Assembly: GCF_900459175.1 (NCBI RefSeq)
Contig: NZ_UHFA01000002.1
Span: 744,001-808,000 of the forward strand
Reading direction: 5' to 3'
Length of the DNA stretch: 64,000 nt
Source of the DNA: Streptococcus downei MFe28
Lineage (GTDB): Bacteria > Bacillota > Bacilli > Lactobacillales > Streptococcaceae
The translations under genes were made by a program, and so were the position numbers. The notes beneath the pieces were generated by a model. That model had not been told where the DNA came from and did no database searches. It was given only the letters and a program-made list of their open reading frames with translations. This document shows, piece by piece, positions 44,618 through 53,622 of this stretch (within the stretch, counting starts at the first letter, position 1; the number at the start of each line of letters is the position of its first letter).

Positions 44618-44648
44618 GACCAGAAGCTCAGTCTTCTGGCCTTTTCTA
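44618..44648 (+). terminator. Terminator after the 501-aa protein gene
   Basis: Arms CCAGAAG / CTTCTGG followed by CCTTTTCT. Confidence 0.75.
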
Positions 44649-44650
44649 TG

Positions 44651-44835
44651 TGCCTTAGCGAAACGAGGCAGTAATGCCAAAGTTAAGCTTAGGCACATTG
44701 ATCTAGTTCGAGCGGTAGTGAGAGCTAGGTTCCTAATTAACTTTGCTCAGTAGCGAAAGCTAGAGTTCTCTTTATCTTAACGAAATGAGCCAAAGTCAAG
44801 AACATCAAGCACAGGGCTATTGATCTAGTTTGTAC
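44651..44835. repeat. Imperfect direct repeat before the MFS gene
   Basis: CTTAGCGAAACGAGGC ... GCACATTGATCTAGTTCG (44655-44712) and CTTAACGAAATGAGCC ... GGGCTATTGATCTAGTTTG (44777-44832) are related copies about 125 bp apart. No coding potential in the 479-bp gap. Confidence 0.5.
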
Positions 44836-44935
44836 CTAGTTGAGAAGGAAGAACTGATTTTCCCCAGCTTGTTTGGCCTGCTCTCTGTTTTTTCTACTAG
44901 CCAGAAAAAGATTTTGCAGAAATTTCATTTTTCTC

Positions 44936-44963
44936 TTGACGGTGAGGGAAAAAAGAGTAAAAT
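44936..44963 (+). promoter_or_regulatory. Promoter of the MFS-DUF4811 operon
   Basis: TTGACG, 16 bases, TAAAAT, about 120 bases before the start codon. Confidence 0.6.
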
Positions 44964-45084
44964 AGTTTCCGTGATAACTGTTGGCCCTGCCAATAGATAG
45001 ACGAATAGGCAAGATGAACTTGAAAGAAGCCCTTTTCTTTTAAGTTTTCTTATTGCCCACTATTTTATGAAAAGGAGTTGTATG

Positions 45085-46584
45085 ATGTCGAGAAGTACGC
45101 ATGATATTCATGGGAAATCCTATAATCGGACAGCCATGATTGTTCTCTTGCTGGTGGCGACCTTCGCTGGGGTTCTCAACCAAACCAGCCTGGGGACAGC
45201 TATTCCAACCCTGATGAAGAGCTTTGATATCTCTTTGTCAACGGCCCAAGAGGCGACCACTTGGTTCCTCCTAGCCAACGGGATTATGATTCCGGTTTCG
45301 GCTTATCTGGCTACTCGTTTTTCCACCAAATGGCTCTATTTTAGTGCCTATGTCATCCTGGTCGTGGGACTTCTGATGACCACTCTGGCTCCAACGTCCA
45401 ACTGGAATATTTTCTTAGCTGGACGGATTATTCAAGCCTGTTCTGTTGGGATTACAATGCCTTTGATTCAGGTGGTCATGGTAAATGTCTTCCCTGCTGA
45501 ACAAAGGGGGGCTGCCATGGGACTCAATGGTCTGGTTGTTGGTCTAGCACCGGCTATTGGGCCAACTCTGGCCGGTTGGATTCTCAAGCAGAACTTTAGT
45601 CTCTTTGGTCACGATTTGAGCTGGCGGGCTATCTTTATCATTCCTTTGGCTATTTTGATTTTGTCCCTCATCCTGTCCCCCTTCTTAATTAAGGATGTTG
45701 TTGATAATAAGTCTGTCAAGTTGGACTTACCTTCTCTGGTTCTGTCTATCCTTGGTTTTGGCAGCTTCCTTTGGGGCTTCACTAATGTTGCCGACCATGG
45801 TTGGGGAAATATGGGTTATGTCATTGCGCCGATTATTATTGGGCTGATCGTTATCATCCTTTTTGCCTACCACCAGCTGCATATGGATCAACCCTTCTTG
45901 GATATTTCGGTTTTTGAAAACAAACAGTTTCTTGTGACAACCATTGCCATTGCCCTCTCCATGATGGCCATGATGGGAGTCGAAATGATGCTGCCCCTCT
46001 ATATGCAAAATGTTCACGGCCTGTCTGCCCTTGACTCTGGTCTGGCCCTCTTGCCAGGTGCTCTCATGATGGGGATTGTCAGTCCAATTTCTGGTAGTGT
46101 CTACGATAAGGTTGGTGCCCGTCGCCTGGCCATGATTGGCTTTACAATTCTGGGAATTGGAACGGTGCCCTTTATCTTCCTGACGGCTTCGACACCTGAC
46201 CACTTCATCACCCTGCTCTATGCCGTTCGGATGTTCGGTATCGCTACGATTATGATGCCACTGACAGCCAGTGCCATGAGTGCCCTGCCACCCCATGAAG
46301 CTGCCCACGGTACCGCCGCCAACAATACGGTTCGCCAGATTGCCTCTGCCATCGTTGTGGCCTTCCTGTCAAGTGTGACCCAAAATGTTATCAACGACAA
46401 TAAGCCATCTGCTGCCTTGAAAGCCATGGATCCCTTGAAGTATGGTTCAAAAATGATTGATGCTAACCTGTCTGGCTTCCATGTTTCCTTTACTCTGGGC
46501 CTATCCTTCGCTATTCTAGGTTTCCTTGTGGCCCTCTTGTTGCGTAAGGGTAAGATTATTGAAAAGGAGGATGATGACAAATGA
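45085..46584 (+). CDS. MFS drug exporter, DHA2 (14-helix) type
   Basis: A proton-coupled exporter of the EmrB/QacA subfamily, about 499 aa. Hydrophobic segments number about 14. The family motifs are LNQTSLGTAIPTLMKSF in helix 1, LAGRIIQACSVGITMPLIQVVM (in parts LAGRIIQACSVG) and GLNGLVVGLAPAIGPTLAGWI (antiporter motif C). AAAGGAG lies 7 bases before ATG 45085; ATG 45082 is an alternative with closer spacing. The substrate is unknown. It overlaps the DUF4811 gene by 4 bp. Confidence 0.92.
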   Translation: MSRSTHDIHGKSYNRTAMIVLLLVATFAGVLNQTSLGTAIPTLMKSFDISLSTAQEATTWFLLANGIMIPVSAYLATRFSTKWLYFSAYVILVVGLLMTTLAPTSNWNIFLAGRIIQACSVGITMPLIQVVMVNVFPAEQRGAAMGLNGLVVGLAPAIGPTLAGWILKQNFSLFGHDLSWRAIFIIPLAILILSLILSPFLIKDVVDNKSVKLDLPSLVLSILGFGSFLWGFTNVADHGWGNMGYVIAPIIIGLIVIILFAYHQLHMDQPFLDISVFENKQFLVTTIAIALSMMAMMGVEMMLPLYMQNVHGLSALDSGLALLPGALMMGIVSPISGSVYDKVGARRLAMIGFTILGIGTVPFIFLTASTPDHFITLLYAVRMFGIATIMMPLTASAMSALPPHEAAHGTAANNTVRQIASAIVVAFLSSVTQNVINDNKPSAALKAMDPLKYGSKMIDANLSGFHVSFTLGLSFAILGFLVALLLRKGKIIEKEDDDK

Positions 46585-47285
46585 TTATTGTAATTATTGC
46601 TCTAGCAACCCTGGCAACCTTTAGCTCCTGGATGCTCTTGTCCTCAAAAGCTTTGCGCTATGGTCTGGGAATCCTCTCTCTCATAGTTCTGGGTGGTTCT
46701 GTCTATCTCCTGACCGACCATTTTGTCAATCATACCGGCATGACGGTTGAAACGAAGACGATGACACAAAAGGTTTATACAGCTGGTGACAGCAAGTTGC
46801 CTTTCGGTGTTTTGGTTTATCAGGAGCTGGGGAGCAAGTCCGACAGTAAGGTCCTGGTTTACCGAACTAAGCAAGCAGATAAGGATGCCAAACCCCACTT
46901 TGTGCCGGATACCAAGCACGCGACAGAAGCGGTTAAGAAGGCAGCAACCTACCAATTGGCTGATGTCAAAGAAGCCCAAGTCAAGACCACAACTAAACGC
47001 TATGTTTGGAAATCAAAAACGGCCAAATTGCTCTATGGCTTTGGCGGTGAATCTGGCGAGCTAGTCTCACAAAAGTCAGTCGTACAAGTGCCTAAGGACA
47101 CCTGGTTGGTTCTCTCCAAGGAACAATCCGAAAAATTACCAGACATCGCCAAGAAAATGCAAGCCCAGTTGGCTACAGACCCAGCCAAGGCTCAAGCAAC
47201 TCAAGAACTGGCCAAGTCAAATCCACAAGCCTACGCTGAGATGCAAGTCAAAGCACTCAAGCAAGCCCTCAATATTAAAGAATAA
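46581..47285 (+). CDS. DUF4811 membrane-anchored protein
   Basis: 234 aa. Two hydrophobic segments at the N-terminus (about 1-18 and 27-46: MIIVIIALATLATFSSWMLL, GLGILSLIVLGGSVYLLTD) are followed by an extracellular domain (VLVYRTKQADKDAKPHF ... KRYVWKSKTAKLLYGFGGES). DUF4811 proteins are repeatedly found after DHA2 exporters in Lactobacillales. The function is unknown; a periplasm-side partner of the pump is possible. ATGA overlap with the exporter indicates coupling. Confidence 0.82.
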   Translation: MIIVIIALATLATFSSWMLLSSKALRYGLGILSLIVLGGSVYLLTDHFVNHTGMTVETKTMTQKVYTAGDSKLPFGVLVYQELGSKSDSKVLVYRTKQADKDAKPHFVPDTKHATEAVKKAATYQLADVKEAQVKTTTKRYVWKSKTAKLLYGFGGESGELVSQKSVVQVPKDTWLVLSKEQSEKLPDIAKKMQAQLATDPAKAQATQELAKSNPQAYAEMQVKALKQALNIKE

Positions 47286-47290
47286 TAGAG

Positions 47291-47325
47291 AGGTTGAGTT
47301 CACTTTGAGCTCAGCCTTTTGTCTA
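47291..47325 (+). terminator. Terminator of the MFS-DUF4811 operon
   Basis: Arms GGTTGAG / CTCAGCC (one G-T pair) followed by TTTTG. Confidence 0.6.
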
Positions 47326-47390
47326 CACTCCATTAGAATTTTCCTCTTATTCATGCTAGAATAGGGTAACTATAGGGGAGGTGGTTTCAG

Positions 47391-48458
47391 GTGTTTGAGG
47401 CACGAGTGGAAAAATTAGTGGTAGCCCTGAAGCAGACGGTTTGCGACGGCTTTTTGGTGACCAATCTGACCAATATCTATTATTTAACAGGCTTTCATGG
47501 GACGGCTGGAACCGTCTTCATTTCCGAGAACCACAGGCTCTTTCTGACGGATGCTCGTTACAGCCTGCTGGCTCGAGAACAAGTCAAGGGCTTTGAGATT
47601 ATTGAAAGCCGTCAACCTCTAGCCGAGATTGCTAAGTTGATTAGGACGGAAAAGCTGTCCACCATCGGCTTTGAGGGAGAGGCGGTTTCCTTTAATTTCT
47701 ATCAGCAGTTGCAGACCATTTTTTCAGACTATCAGCTGCAATCGCAAACCAATCTCATTGAGAATTTGCGGATGATTAAGGATGAGGGTGAAATTGAAAC
47801 CATTCGTCAGGCCTGTAAAATCTCTGATAAGGCCTTCTTGGAGGCCTTAGATTTTATTAAGCCCAATCAGACCAGCGAGCTTGAGCTGGCTAATTTTCTT
47901 GATTTTCGTATGCGAGAACTGGGAGCCAGCGGGCCATCTTTTGACTTTATCGTGGCCTCAGGCCAGCGTTCTGCTATGCCCCATGGCCGAGCTAGCCAGA
48001 AGATTATCCGCCCAGGCGAAACCCTGACTATGGACTTTGGTTGTATTTTCAATCACTATGTCAGCGACATCACTCGGACCATTCATATCGGCCAACCTTC
48101 TGATGAGGAGCGAACTGTTTACGAACTTGTTCTCAAGAGTAATCAGGCTGTCATCGATGCGGTTAAGGCTGGTATGAAACGCTGTGATTATGATGGCGTA
48201 GCTCGTCAAGTCATCGCCCAGGCTGGCTATGGTGAATTCTTCACTCATGGCATTGGTCATGGCATCGGCCTAGACATTCATGAGATTCCTTACTTTGGCC
48301 AGTCCAGCGACTCGATTGAGGCTGGCATGACTATTACCGATGAGCCTGGGATTTACTTAGATGGAAAATTCGGGGTAAGGATTGAAGATGATATCTTGGT
48401 GACCGAGACAGGCTGTCAGGTTCTGACTCAGGCCCCCAAGGAATTGATTATCATATAG
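47391..48458 (+). CDS. pepP: Xaa-Pro peptidase (M24B aminopeptidase P type)
   Basis: 355 aa. N-terminal creatinase-like domain (residues 1-125), then the pita-bread catalytic domain. Metal ligands: Asp in LTMDFGCIFNHYVSDITR (two), His in FTHGIGHGIGLDIHE, Glu in TDEPGIYL and Glu in VRIEDDI. It cleaves at Xaa-Pro bonds in the cytoplasm. The start is GTG 47391 with GGGGAGGTGG upstream, well spaced. Located before the dCMP deaminase and efp genes, as commonly seen in streptococci and bacilli for pepP/efp neighbours. Confidence 0.93.
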   Translation: MFEARVEKLVVALKQTVCDGFLVTNLTNIYYLTGFHGTAGTVFISENHRLFLTDARYSLLAREQVKGFEIIESRQPLAEIAKLIRTEKLSTIGFEGEAVSFNFYQQLQTIFSDYQLQSQTNLIENLRMIKDEGEIETIRQACKISDKAFLEALDFIKPNQTSELELANFLDFRMRELGASGPSFDFIVASGQRSAMPHGRASQKIIRPGETLTMDFGCIFNHYVSDITRTIHIGQPSDEERTVYELVLKSNQAVIDAVKAGMKRCDYDGVARQVIAQAGYGEFFTHGIGHGIGLDIHEIPYFGQSSDSIEAGMTITDEPGIYLDGKFGVRIEDDILVTETGCQVLTQAPKELIII

Positions 48459-48467
48459 GAGGTTTCT

Positions 48468-48923
48468 ATGACGAAAGAAAGATTATCCTGGCAGGATTAT
48501 TTCATGGCCAATGCCGAGCTCATTTCTAAGCGCTCGACCTGCGACCGAGCCTATGTCGGGGCAGTTCTGGTTAAGGATAAGCGAATTATTGCCACGGGTT
48601 ATAACGGTGGCGTTTCTGAGTCCGACAACTGTAATGAGGTCGGCCATTATATGGAAGATGGCCACTGTATTCGAACGGTCCACGCCGAGATGAATGCCCT
48701 GATTCAATGCGCTAAAGAAGGCATTTCCACTAAAAATACGGAAATCTATGTTACCCATTTTCCCTGTATCAACTGTACCAAGGCGCTCTTGCAGGCGGGT
48801 ATTAAGAAAATCACCTACAAGGCTGACTATCGCCCCAATGCCCTAGCTATCGAGCTGATGGAGCAAAAGGGCGTGGACTATATCCAGCACGATGTCCCCC
48901 ATATTATCTTGGGAGAGTACTAG
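48468..48923 (+). CDS. dCMP deaminase family protein
   Basis: A 151-aa zinc enzyme. HAEMNAL near residue 68 and PCINC near residue 98 are the deaminase zinc-binding motifs, with [20 protein letters not shown] before them. It converts dCMP to dUMP for dTMP synthesis and is homologous to ComEB. TAGGAGGTTTCT precedes the ATG, 9 bp after the pepP stop, so the two are co-transcribed. Confidence 0.92.
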   Translation: MTKERLSWQDYFMANAELISKRSTCDRAYVGAVLVKDKRIIATGYNGGVSESDNCNEVGHYMEDGHCIRTVHAEMNALIQCAKEGISTKNTEIYVTHFPCINCTKALLQAGIKKITYKADYRPNALAIELMEQKGVDYIQHDVPHIILGEY

Positions 48924-49080
48924 GGGAAGTGGAGTCTTGGACCTAGGTCTAGTTCCAGCATAAAAAGAGGTCCGACTTAGAGATGCCCAATCATTTCCGA
49001 TAGCTTCACAAAGAATTTGAGTAGGACCGCAAATTATGATAAAATAAACTGATAATTAAATTAATAAAGAGGTAGATAAA

Positions 49081-49641
49081 ATGATTGAAGCAAGTAAGCT
49101 TAGAGCTGGTATGACTTTCGTGGCAGGCGATGGTAAGTTGATTCGTGTCTTGGAAGCCAGCCACCACAAACCAGGTAAGGGTAATACGGTAATGCGGATG
49201 AAACTGCGTGATGTTCGCTCAGGTTCAACCTTTGATACAACCTACCGTCCAGAAGAAAAATTTGAACAGGCCATCATTGAAACGGTGCCTGCTCAATACC
49301 TTTACAAGATGGATGATACAGCCTACTTCATGAATAACGAAACTTACGACCAATATGAAATTCCTGTTGCCAATGTGGAAAATGAATTGCGCTACATTTT
49401 GGAAAATGGCGAAGTTAAGATTCAATTCTACGGAACAGAAGTGATTGGGGTGCAAGTTCCAACAACCGTTGAATTGACCGTTACTGATACCCAACCTTCA
49501 ATCAAGGGAGCTACAGTAACTGGATCTGGTAAACCAGCTACCCTGGAAACAGGTCTGGTGGTTAACGTTCCAGACTTTATCGAAGTGGGTCAAAAATTGG
49601 TGATCAATACCCAAGAAGGTACCTACGTCTCCCGTGCCTAA
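49081..49641 (+). CDS. efp: Elongation factor P
   Basis: 186 aa. N-terminal KOW-like domain with the tip lysine loop ([14 protein letters not shown], Lys32 region), then two OB domains ending [22 protein letters not shown]. It rescues ribosomes stalled at polyproline. AAAGAGGTAGATAAA precedes the ATG, and a TATGATAAAAT box lies upstream, so it may have its own promoter after the dCMP deaminase gene. Confidence 0.97.
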   Translation: MIEASKLRAGMTFVAGDGKLIRVLEASHHKPGKGNTVMRMKLRDVRSGSTFDTTYRPEEKFEQAIIETVPAQYLYKMDDTAYFMNNETYDQYEIPVANVENELRYILENGEVKIQFYGTEVIGVQVPTTVELTVTDTQPSIKGATVTGSGKPATLETGLVVNVPDFIEVGQKLVINTQEGTYVSRA

Positions 49642-49843
49642 TTAAGATATTCGGGCCTTAAAAGGTCCTATAAAAATAGGCGAGACCCCGATGCACCAAA
49701 GCCTCTAGGAGGCTCCCTATTTTTACTAGGCTTTTTGCCCGTGTTCGATTTGTAAGCTACAAAGGTTGGAGAGCCCTCTCCTGCCGACGGAATGCTTGTT
49801 TCTAGCAAGATGAATTTCAATAAGAATTAGAAAGGACGGACCT
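49642..49843 (+). other. Structured spacer between efp and the Asp23 gene
   Basis: Contains arms TAAAAATAGG (49672-49681) and CCTATTTTTA (49717-49726) enclosing a GCCTC/GAGGC hairpin; it may act as a terminator or attenuator. AGAAAGGACGGACCT before 49844 is the next ribosome binding site. No gene. Confidence 0.45.
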
Positions 49844-50230
49844 ATGACAGAAACAATCGGAGATATTGTCATTTCTCCTCGTGTCTTGGAAGTAATCACA
49901 GGGATTGCGGCCACGAAGGTTGAAGGCGTTTATTCCCTCAATAATAAGGCCGTTACTGATAATATCAGTAAAACCACTCTGAGTCGTGGGGTCTATCTCA
50001 CGACCAGTGATGATGATAAAGTAACAGCAGATATTTACCTGCAGTTGCAGTATGGTGTCAATGTTCCTGCTGTCTCCATTGAAGTCCAAAGAGCTGTTAA
50101 ATCGGCCGTTTATGATATGGCTGAAGTTGAACTATCTGATGTCAATGTCCATGTCGTGGGAATTGTCCCTGAAAAGACACCAAAACCAGACATGACAGCC
50201 CTATTTGACGAGGACTTCCTGGATGACTGA
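49844..50230 (+). CDS. Asp23/Gls24 family protein (YqhY-like)
   Basis: 128 aa, starting [20 protein letters not shown] and containing [13 protein letters not shown] and [11 protein letters not shown], the Asp23 signature. In Firmicutes this member lies before nusB (yqhY in Bacillus), linked to fatty-acid/acetyl-CoA carboxylase physiology; the molecular role is unclear. nusB begins inside its last codons (8-bp overlap). Confidence 0.9.
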   Translation: MTETIGDIVISPRVLEVITGIAATKVEGVYSLNNKAVTDNISKTTLSRGVYLTTSDDDKVTADIYLQLQYGVNVPAVSIEVQRAVKSAVYDMAEVELSDVNVHVVGIVPEKTPKPDMTALFDEDFLDD

Positions 50231-50642
50231 ATCAAGACATAATTTACGTGAACGGGCCTTTCAAGCTATCTTTAGCTTGGAATTTGGTCAGGCTGACTTT
50301 CTGCAAGCAGCTAACTTTGCCTATAGTTATGACAAGCAAGGGCAAGAAGGGAAAGAGCTGGAAGTCCCAGCCTTTCTATTGAATTTGGTTAAGGGAACTG
50401 TGGATAATCTCACGGAAATTGATGGCCTCATTAGTGAAAATCTCAAAGAAAAATGGTCCTTGGAGCGCCTTACCCTGACTGACCGTAGTCTCTTGCGCCT
50501 GGGGCTTTACGAAATTAAGTATCATGAGGAGACACCTGCTAAGGTAGCTCTCAACGAGGTTATCGAGTTGACCAAGGCCTACTCAGACCAGACCTCTGCC
50601 AAATTTATCAACGGTATCTTGACCAAGTTTGTCGAAGACTAA
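50223..50642 (+). CDS. nusB: Transcription antitermination factor NusB
   Basis: 139 aa from [20 protein letters not shown], all helical, ending [33 protein letters not shown], the conserved C-terminal block. With NusE it binds boxA RNA during rRNA transcription. The ATG at 50223 was preferred to an earlier in-frame start because it matches the family N-terminus; it overlaps the upstream gene. A terminator follows at once. Confidence 0.96.
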   Translation: MTESRHNLRERAFQAIFSLEFGQADFLQAANFAYSYDKQGQEGKELEVPAFLLNLVKGTVDNLTEIDGLISENLKEKWSLERLTLTDRSLLRLGLYEIKYHEETPAKVALNEVIELTKAYSDQTSAKFINGILTKFVED

Positions 50643-50670
50643 AAAAATGACCCCAGTTGGTCATTTTTTC
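50642..50670 (+). terminator. Terminator of the efp-nusB block
   Basis: Arms AAAAAATGACC / GGTCATTTTTT. Confidence 0.88.
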
Positions 50671-50745
50671 TTTGGTCAAAATACTGATAAGTTAGGCTCG
50701 CTATGGCGCCTTATCTAGCTAGCTCACTCCTTCATTTTCGAAATA

Positions 50746-50848
50746 ATACTCTTCAAAAATCAAAACTATCCATCGTTAACTCACTTTGCCGTACCCAAGT
50801 ACTGTCTGCAGTTCGTTGCCTTGGCTATTTTTGATTTTTATTGAGTAT
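50746..50848 (-). repeat. RUP-like 103-bp element, copy H
   Basis: Ends ATACTCTTCAAAAATC and TATTGAGTAT, nearly identical to copy B. It lies between the convergent nusB and scrR genes, not touching a stop codon. Confidence 0.8.
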
Positions 50849-50948
50849 AAGATCAATTTTGAAAATTTCATGTCGTTTTGCTTGATATTGCCTTTTAGGT
50901 TTTGATTTTTAATCAGTATCAATCTTTGGTTTGTTAAGTCGCAAGAAA

Positions 50949-50981
50949 ATCCCTTGACTTTTATAACAGTCAAGGGAGTGG
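50949..50981 (-). terminator. Terminator of scrBR
   Basis: Arms CCCTTGACT / AGTCAAGGG; on the minus strand followed by ATTTTC. The flanking 50849-50948 has no gene. Confidence 0.7.
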
Positions 50982-50984
50982 TTT

Positions 50985-51947
50985 TTATAGGGATTTTCCT
51001 GTGAGGAGGCTGACGGGGAGGGTATAGCTCTCTTGGACTTCCTTGCCTTCAATCTTGGCTAGGAGGACATCAACCAGGAGTTCGGCGATTTCCTTGATGG
51101 GCTGTTTGATGGTGGTCAACTGAGGGAAATAATTTTCCACAAACTGGGTGCCATCATAGCCGATAATATTTAAGTCTTGAGGAACTCGAATCCCCAGATC
51201 ATCAGCAATCTTCATGGTCAGAATGGCCGTCATATCATCAGACGTGAAGATTCCCTGAGGCCTTTCTTGTTCCAGAATGGTCTTGATCTCCATCTCCTTA
51301 CGGATGGCGGAATAGTCGCTGGGAATATTGAACACCTTGGCCTTGGGAAGGACGCAACTAAAGCCCTGACGGCGCAAGCCTGTTGTTGAATTGGAATTAT
51401 CATTACCTGTAAACATGACAATTTTTTGACAACCGACCTTCTGGAGGTTGTCGGCGGCTAGTTTGCCCCCTTCAAAGTTATCGGAAGAAATAACAGGAAT
51501 GTGGGGGGCTAGATTACGGTCAAAGGCCACAATAGGAGCCTCAACACGCTCATAGTCCTCAATATCTAGATTATGGCTGGAAGAGATGATGCCATCGACC
51601 TGATTGGCGGCCAGCATTTCCAGATAGTCTCGCTCCTTGTCGGACTCATTCTGGCTGTTGCAAATGATGACCTTGTAACCCTGATGAAAGAGGCTGGTCT
51701 CTAAATGTTCAATAATCTCGGCGTAGAAAATATTGGAGATTTTTGGAAAAATCAGCCCAATCAGCTTGGAGGATTTTCCCTGCAGACCCCGTGCCAGATT
51801 GTTGGGCTTGTAGCCTAATTCACGCATGGCAGCATAAACCTTGGCCTTGGTTTTTTCTGAGAGGTAGCCCTTGTTATTGATAACACGAGAGACGGTTGTG
51901 GGGCTAACCCCTGCCAATTTAGCAACATCAGTTAGTTTTGCGACCAT
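50985..51947 (-). CDS. scrR: Sucrose operon repressor, LacI family
   Basis: 320 aa. The helix-turn-helix MVAKLTDVAKLAGVSPTTVSRVINNKGYLSE is at the N-terminus, followed by the periplasmic-binding-like effector domain (IGLIFPKISNIFYAEII ... GIFTSDDMTAILTMKIADD). It represses scrA and scrB in the absence of sucrose, as in S. mutans. Only 3 bp separate it from scrB, so repressor and hydrolase share one transcript and form a feedback loop. Confidence 0.95.
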   Translation of the reverse strand: MVAKLTDVAKLAGVSPTTVSRVINNKGYLSEKTKAKVYAAMRELGYKPNNLARGLQGKSSKLIGLIFPKISNIFYAEIIEHLETSLFHQGYKVIICNSQNESDKERDYLEMLAANQVDGIISSSHNLDIEDYERVEAPIVAFDRNLAPHIPVISSDNFEGGKLAADNLQKVGCQKIVMFTGNDNSNSTTGLRRQGFSCVLPKAKVFNIPSDYSAIRKEMEIKTILEQERPQGIFTSDDMTAILTMKIADDLGIRVPQDLNIIGYDGTQFVENYFPQLTTIKQPIKEIAELLVDVLLAKIEGKEVQESYTLPVSLLTGKSL

Positions 51948-51950
51948 AGT

Positions 51951-53387
51951 TTATCCCTTTAGTTGATAATAAGTTCCACTGGCATGACCCGAAACCAGCT
52001 TAATGCCGCTTTGTCCTGCCTCTGGGAAGACTCGGCTGGTAAAGACCTTTTCTCCTTGATTGATGAAAATTTCAATAATGGATTTGTCAACAAAGATACG
52101 GGCTTCATGGGTTTGGTTCAGCTGGCATTCCCTGATCGTACCAAATTCAGTCGCATATTGGACACCAGCTTGAGAGCGATCGAGGATAATCTTGCCTTCC
52201 CTATTGTCAATGGTTAGCTTTAGCCCGTGGTCATTTTGGTCAGCAAAGAGGAGGAGTTCCGTCTTCTGGTCTGCAGCAAAAGTCAAATCTAATTCATAGC
52301 AATTATCGGTTCGAGCCTTGTCAGCAAAGGATTCTTGGCTGGTTCTCAGACTGGTCGTGGCTGGAACGGGATATTGGTAGAGCTTGCCATCCTTGATAGA
52401 CAGTTCCTTAACCAAGCTCATCGCTCCTTGATAATCATATTGGTCGGTCGGATAGTCGATATCTGGCAGTCCAATCCAGCTGACACAGTAGGCCCTACCG
52501 TCAGGCATATTGAAGCCTTCGGTAGCATAGGCTTCAAAGCCATAATCCAGATTGAAAATTTGCGAAGCACCAACGAGGGCCGGTTGATTTGTGTCAAACG
52601 TTTGACAGATTTTATAGGTGTTTGGATAAATATTACCATAGGCCAACTCAGACTTGTCCAGACCTTGAGGACTATAAAGAAGGACTGGCTGCTCATTGAC
52701 AAAGACTAGATTTGGACACTCGATCATGTATTCAGAGCCTGTACCGCCAAAGTCCAGATTACCGACTTCTTGCCAGTTATGGACATCATTATTGAGGGCT
52801 TTGTAAAGCTTGATAAAGCCTTTTTTATCAAGGCTTTGAGCCCCAATGATGGCGTAGTATTGTCCCTTGTAATCAAAAATCTGTGGGTCGCGGAAATGCT
52901 CGGTGGCGTCAGTTGGCTGTTTGATTAGGATATTGTCGAATTTTTCAATATGGCCATCCTTATCCATCCAGGCCCCAACTTGGCGAGGGTCACGTACCCA
53001 GTTTTCATCTCGGACATTACCGGTATAAAAGATGAAAAGCTTGTCATCTATGGGATAGGCAGATCCAGAATAAGCTCCGTGGCTATCGTTTTCATGGTCA
53101 GGCTGGAGGGTAATACCTGTTTCTTTGAAGTGAACTAGGTCCTGGGACTCGGTGTGGACCCATTGTTTAAGGCCATGAGCTGCACCGAAGGGCCAGTTTT
53201 GATAGAAAAGCTGGAATTTTCCGTTGAAGTAAGAAAATCCATTAGGGTCATTTAAAAGGCCAGTCTTTGGCTCAATATGATAGTTGGCCCGCCAAGGAGA
53301 AGAAGCGACATGAGCTTCAATCTCAGATTTCTCCTTATCGGTCCAGTCAGCATAGGGGCGGTAACGCACCTCTGTTGGTAGATTCAT
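51951..53387 (-). CDS. scrB: Sucrose-6-phosphate hydrolase
   Basis: A GH32 enzyme (478 aa) splitting sucrose-6-phosphate into glucose-6-phosphate and fructose. The five-bladed propeller motifs are present: GLLNDPNGF (nucleophile Asp), EHFRDPQIF (transition-state Asp) and MIECPNLV (acid/base Glu). The C-terminal beta-sandwich ends ..IFINQGEKVFTSRVFPE. TGGAGGAATACTT precedes the ATG. It is divergent from scrA, with the control region between. Confidence 0.96.
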   Translation of the reverse strand: MNLPTEVRYRPYADWTDKEKSEIEAHVASSPWRANYHIEPKTGLLNDPNGFSYFNGKFQLFYQNWPFGAAHGLKQWVHTESQDLVHFKETGITLQPDHENDSHGAYSGSAYPIDDKLFIFYTGNVRDENWVRDPRQVGAWMDKDGHIEKFDNILIKQPTDATEHFRDPQIFDYKGQYYAIIGAQSLDKKGFIKLYKALNNDVHNWQEVGNLDFGGTGSEYMIECPNLVFVNEQPVLLYSPQGLDKSELAYGNIYPNTYKICQTFDTNQPALVGASQIFNLDYGFEAYATEGFNMPDGRAYCVSWIGLPDIDYPTDQYDYQGAMSLVKELSIKDGKLYQYPVPATTSLRTSQESFADKARTDNCYELDLTFAADQKTELLLFADQNDHGLKLTIDNREGKIILDRSQAGVQYATEFGTIRECQLNQTHEARIFVDKSIIEIFINQGEKVFTSRVFPEAGQSGIKLVSGHASGTYYQLKG

Positions 53388-53444
53388 AAGTATTCCTCCA
53401 TAGATTATATGTCAACTGTGGGCAAGAAATGTCACGTCCATAAC

Positions 53445-53473
53445 ATAGTAAAGGTTTTCATAGGAAAAATCAA
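53445..53473 (-). promoter_or_regulatory. scrBR promoter
   Basis: On the minus strand TTGATT, 17 bases, TACTAT. Confidence 0.55.
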
Positions 53474-53522
53474 GGGACAGGGGTTGTTTGTTTGAAATAA
53501 AAAATAAATTTCTGCAAAGCGG

Positions 53523-53551
53523 TTGACATATCATTCGCAGTGTGATAGATT
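53523..53551 (+). promoter_or_regulatory. scrA promoter
   Basis: TTGACA, 17 bases, TAGATT. ScrR operators are expected in this 235-bp divergent region, but I could not fix them by eye. Confidence 0.65.
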
Positions 53552-53561
53552 AGAGACTGTA

Positions 53562-53575
53562 AAAAAGCGTTTTCA
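53562..53575 (+). promoter_or_regulatory. cre-like site in the scrA leader
   Basis: AAAAAGCGTTTTCA matches 12 of 14 positions of the cre consensus and lies just after the presumed start of transcription, a position where CcpA would block elongation. It could instead be part of a ScrR operator. Confidence 0.5.
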
Positions 53576-53622
53576 AAAAATGAAAAGCTTTGACCATATT
53601 AAATTTTTAAAGGAGTTACGCA

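Noticed and set aside
49642-49843. Riboswitch between efp and the Asp23 gene
   Set aside because: There are two inverted repeats but no conserved core of a known riboswitch class that I can recognise.
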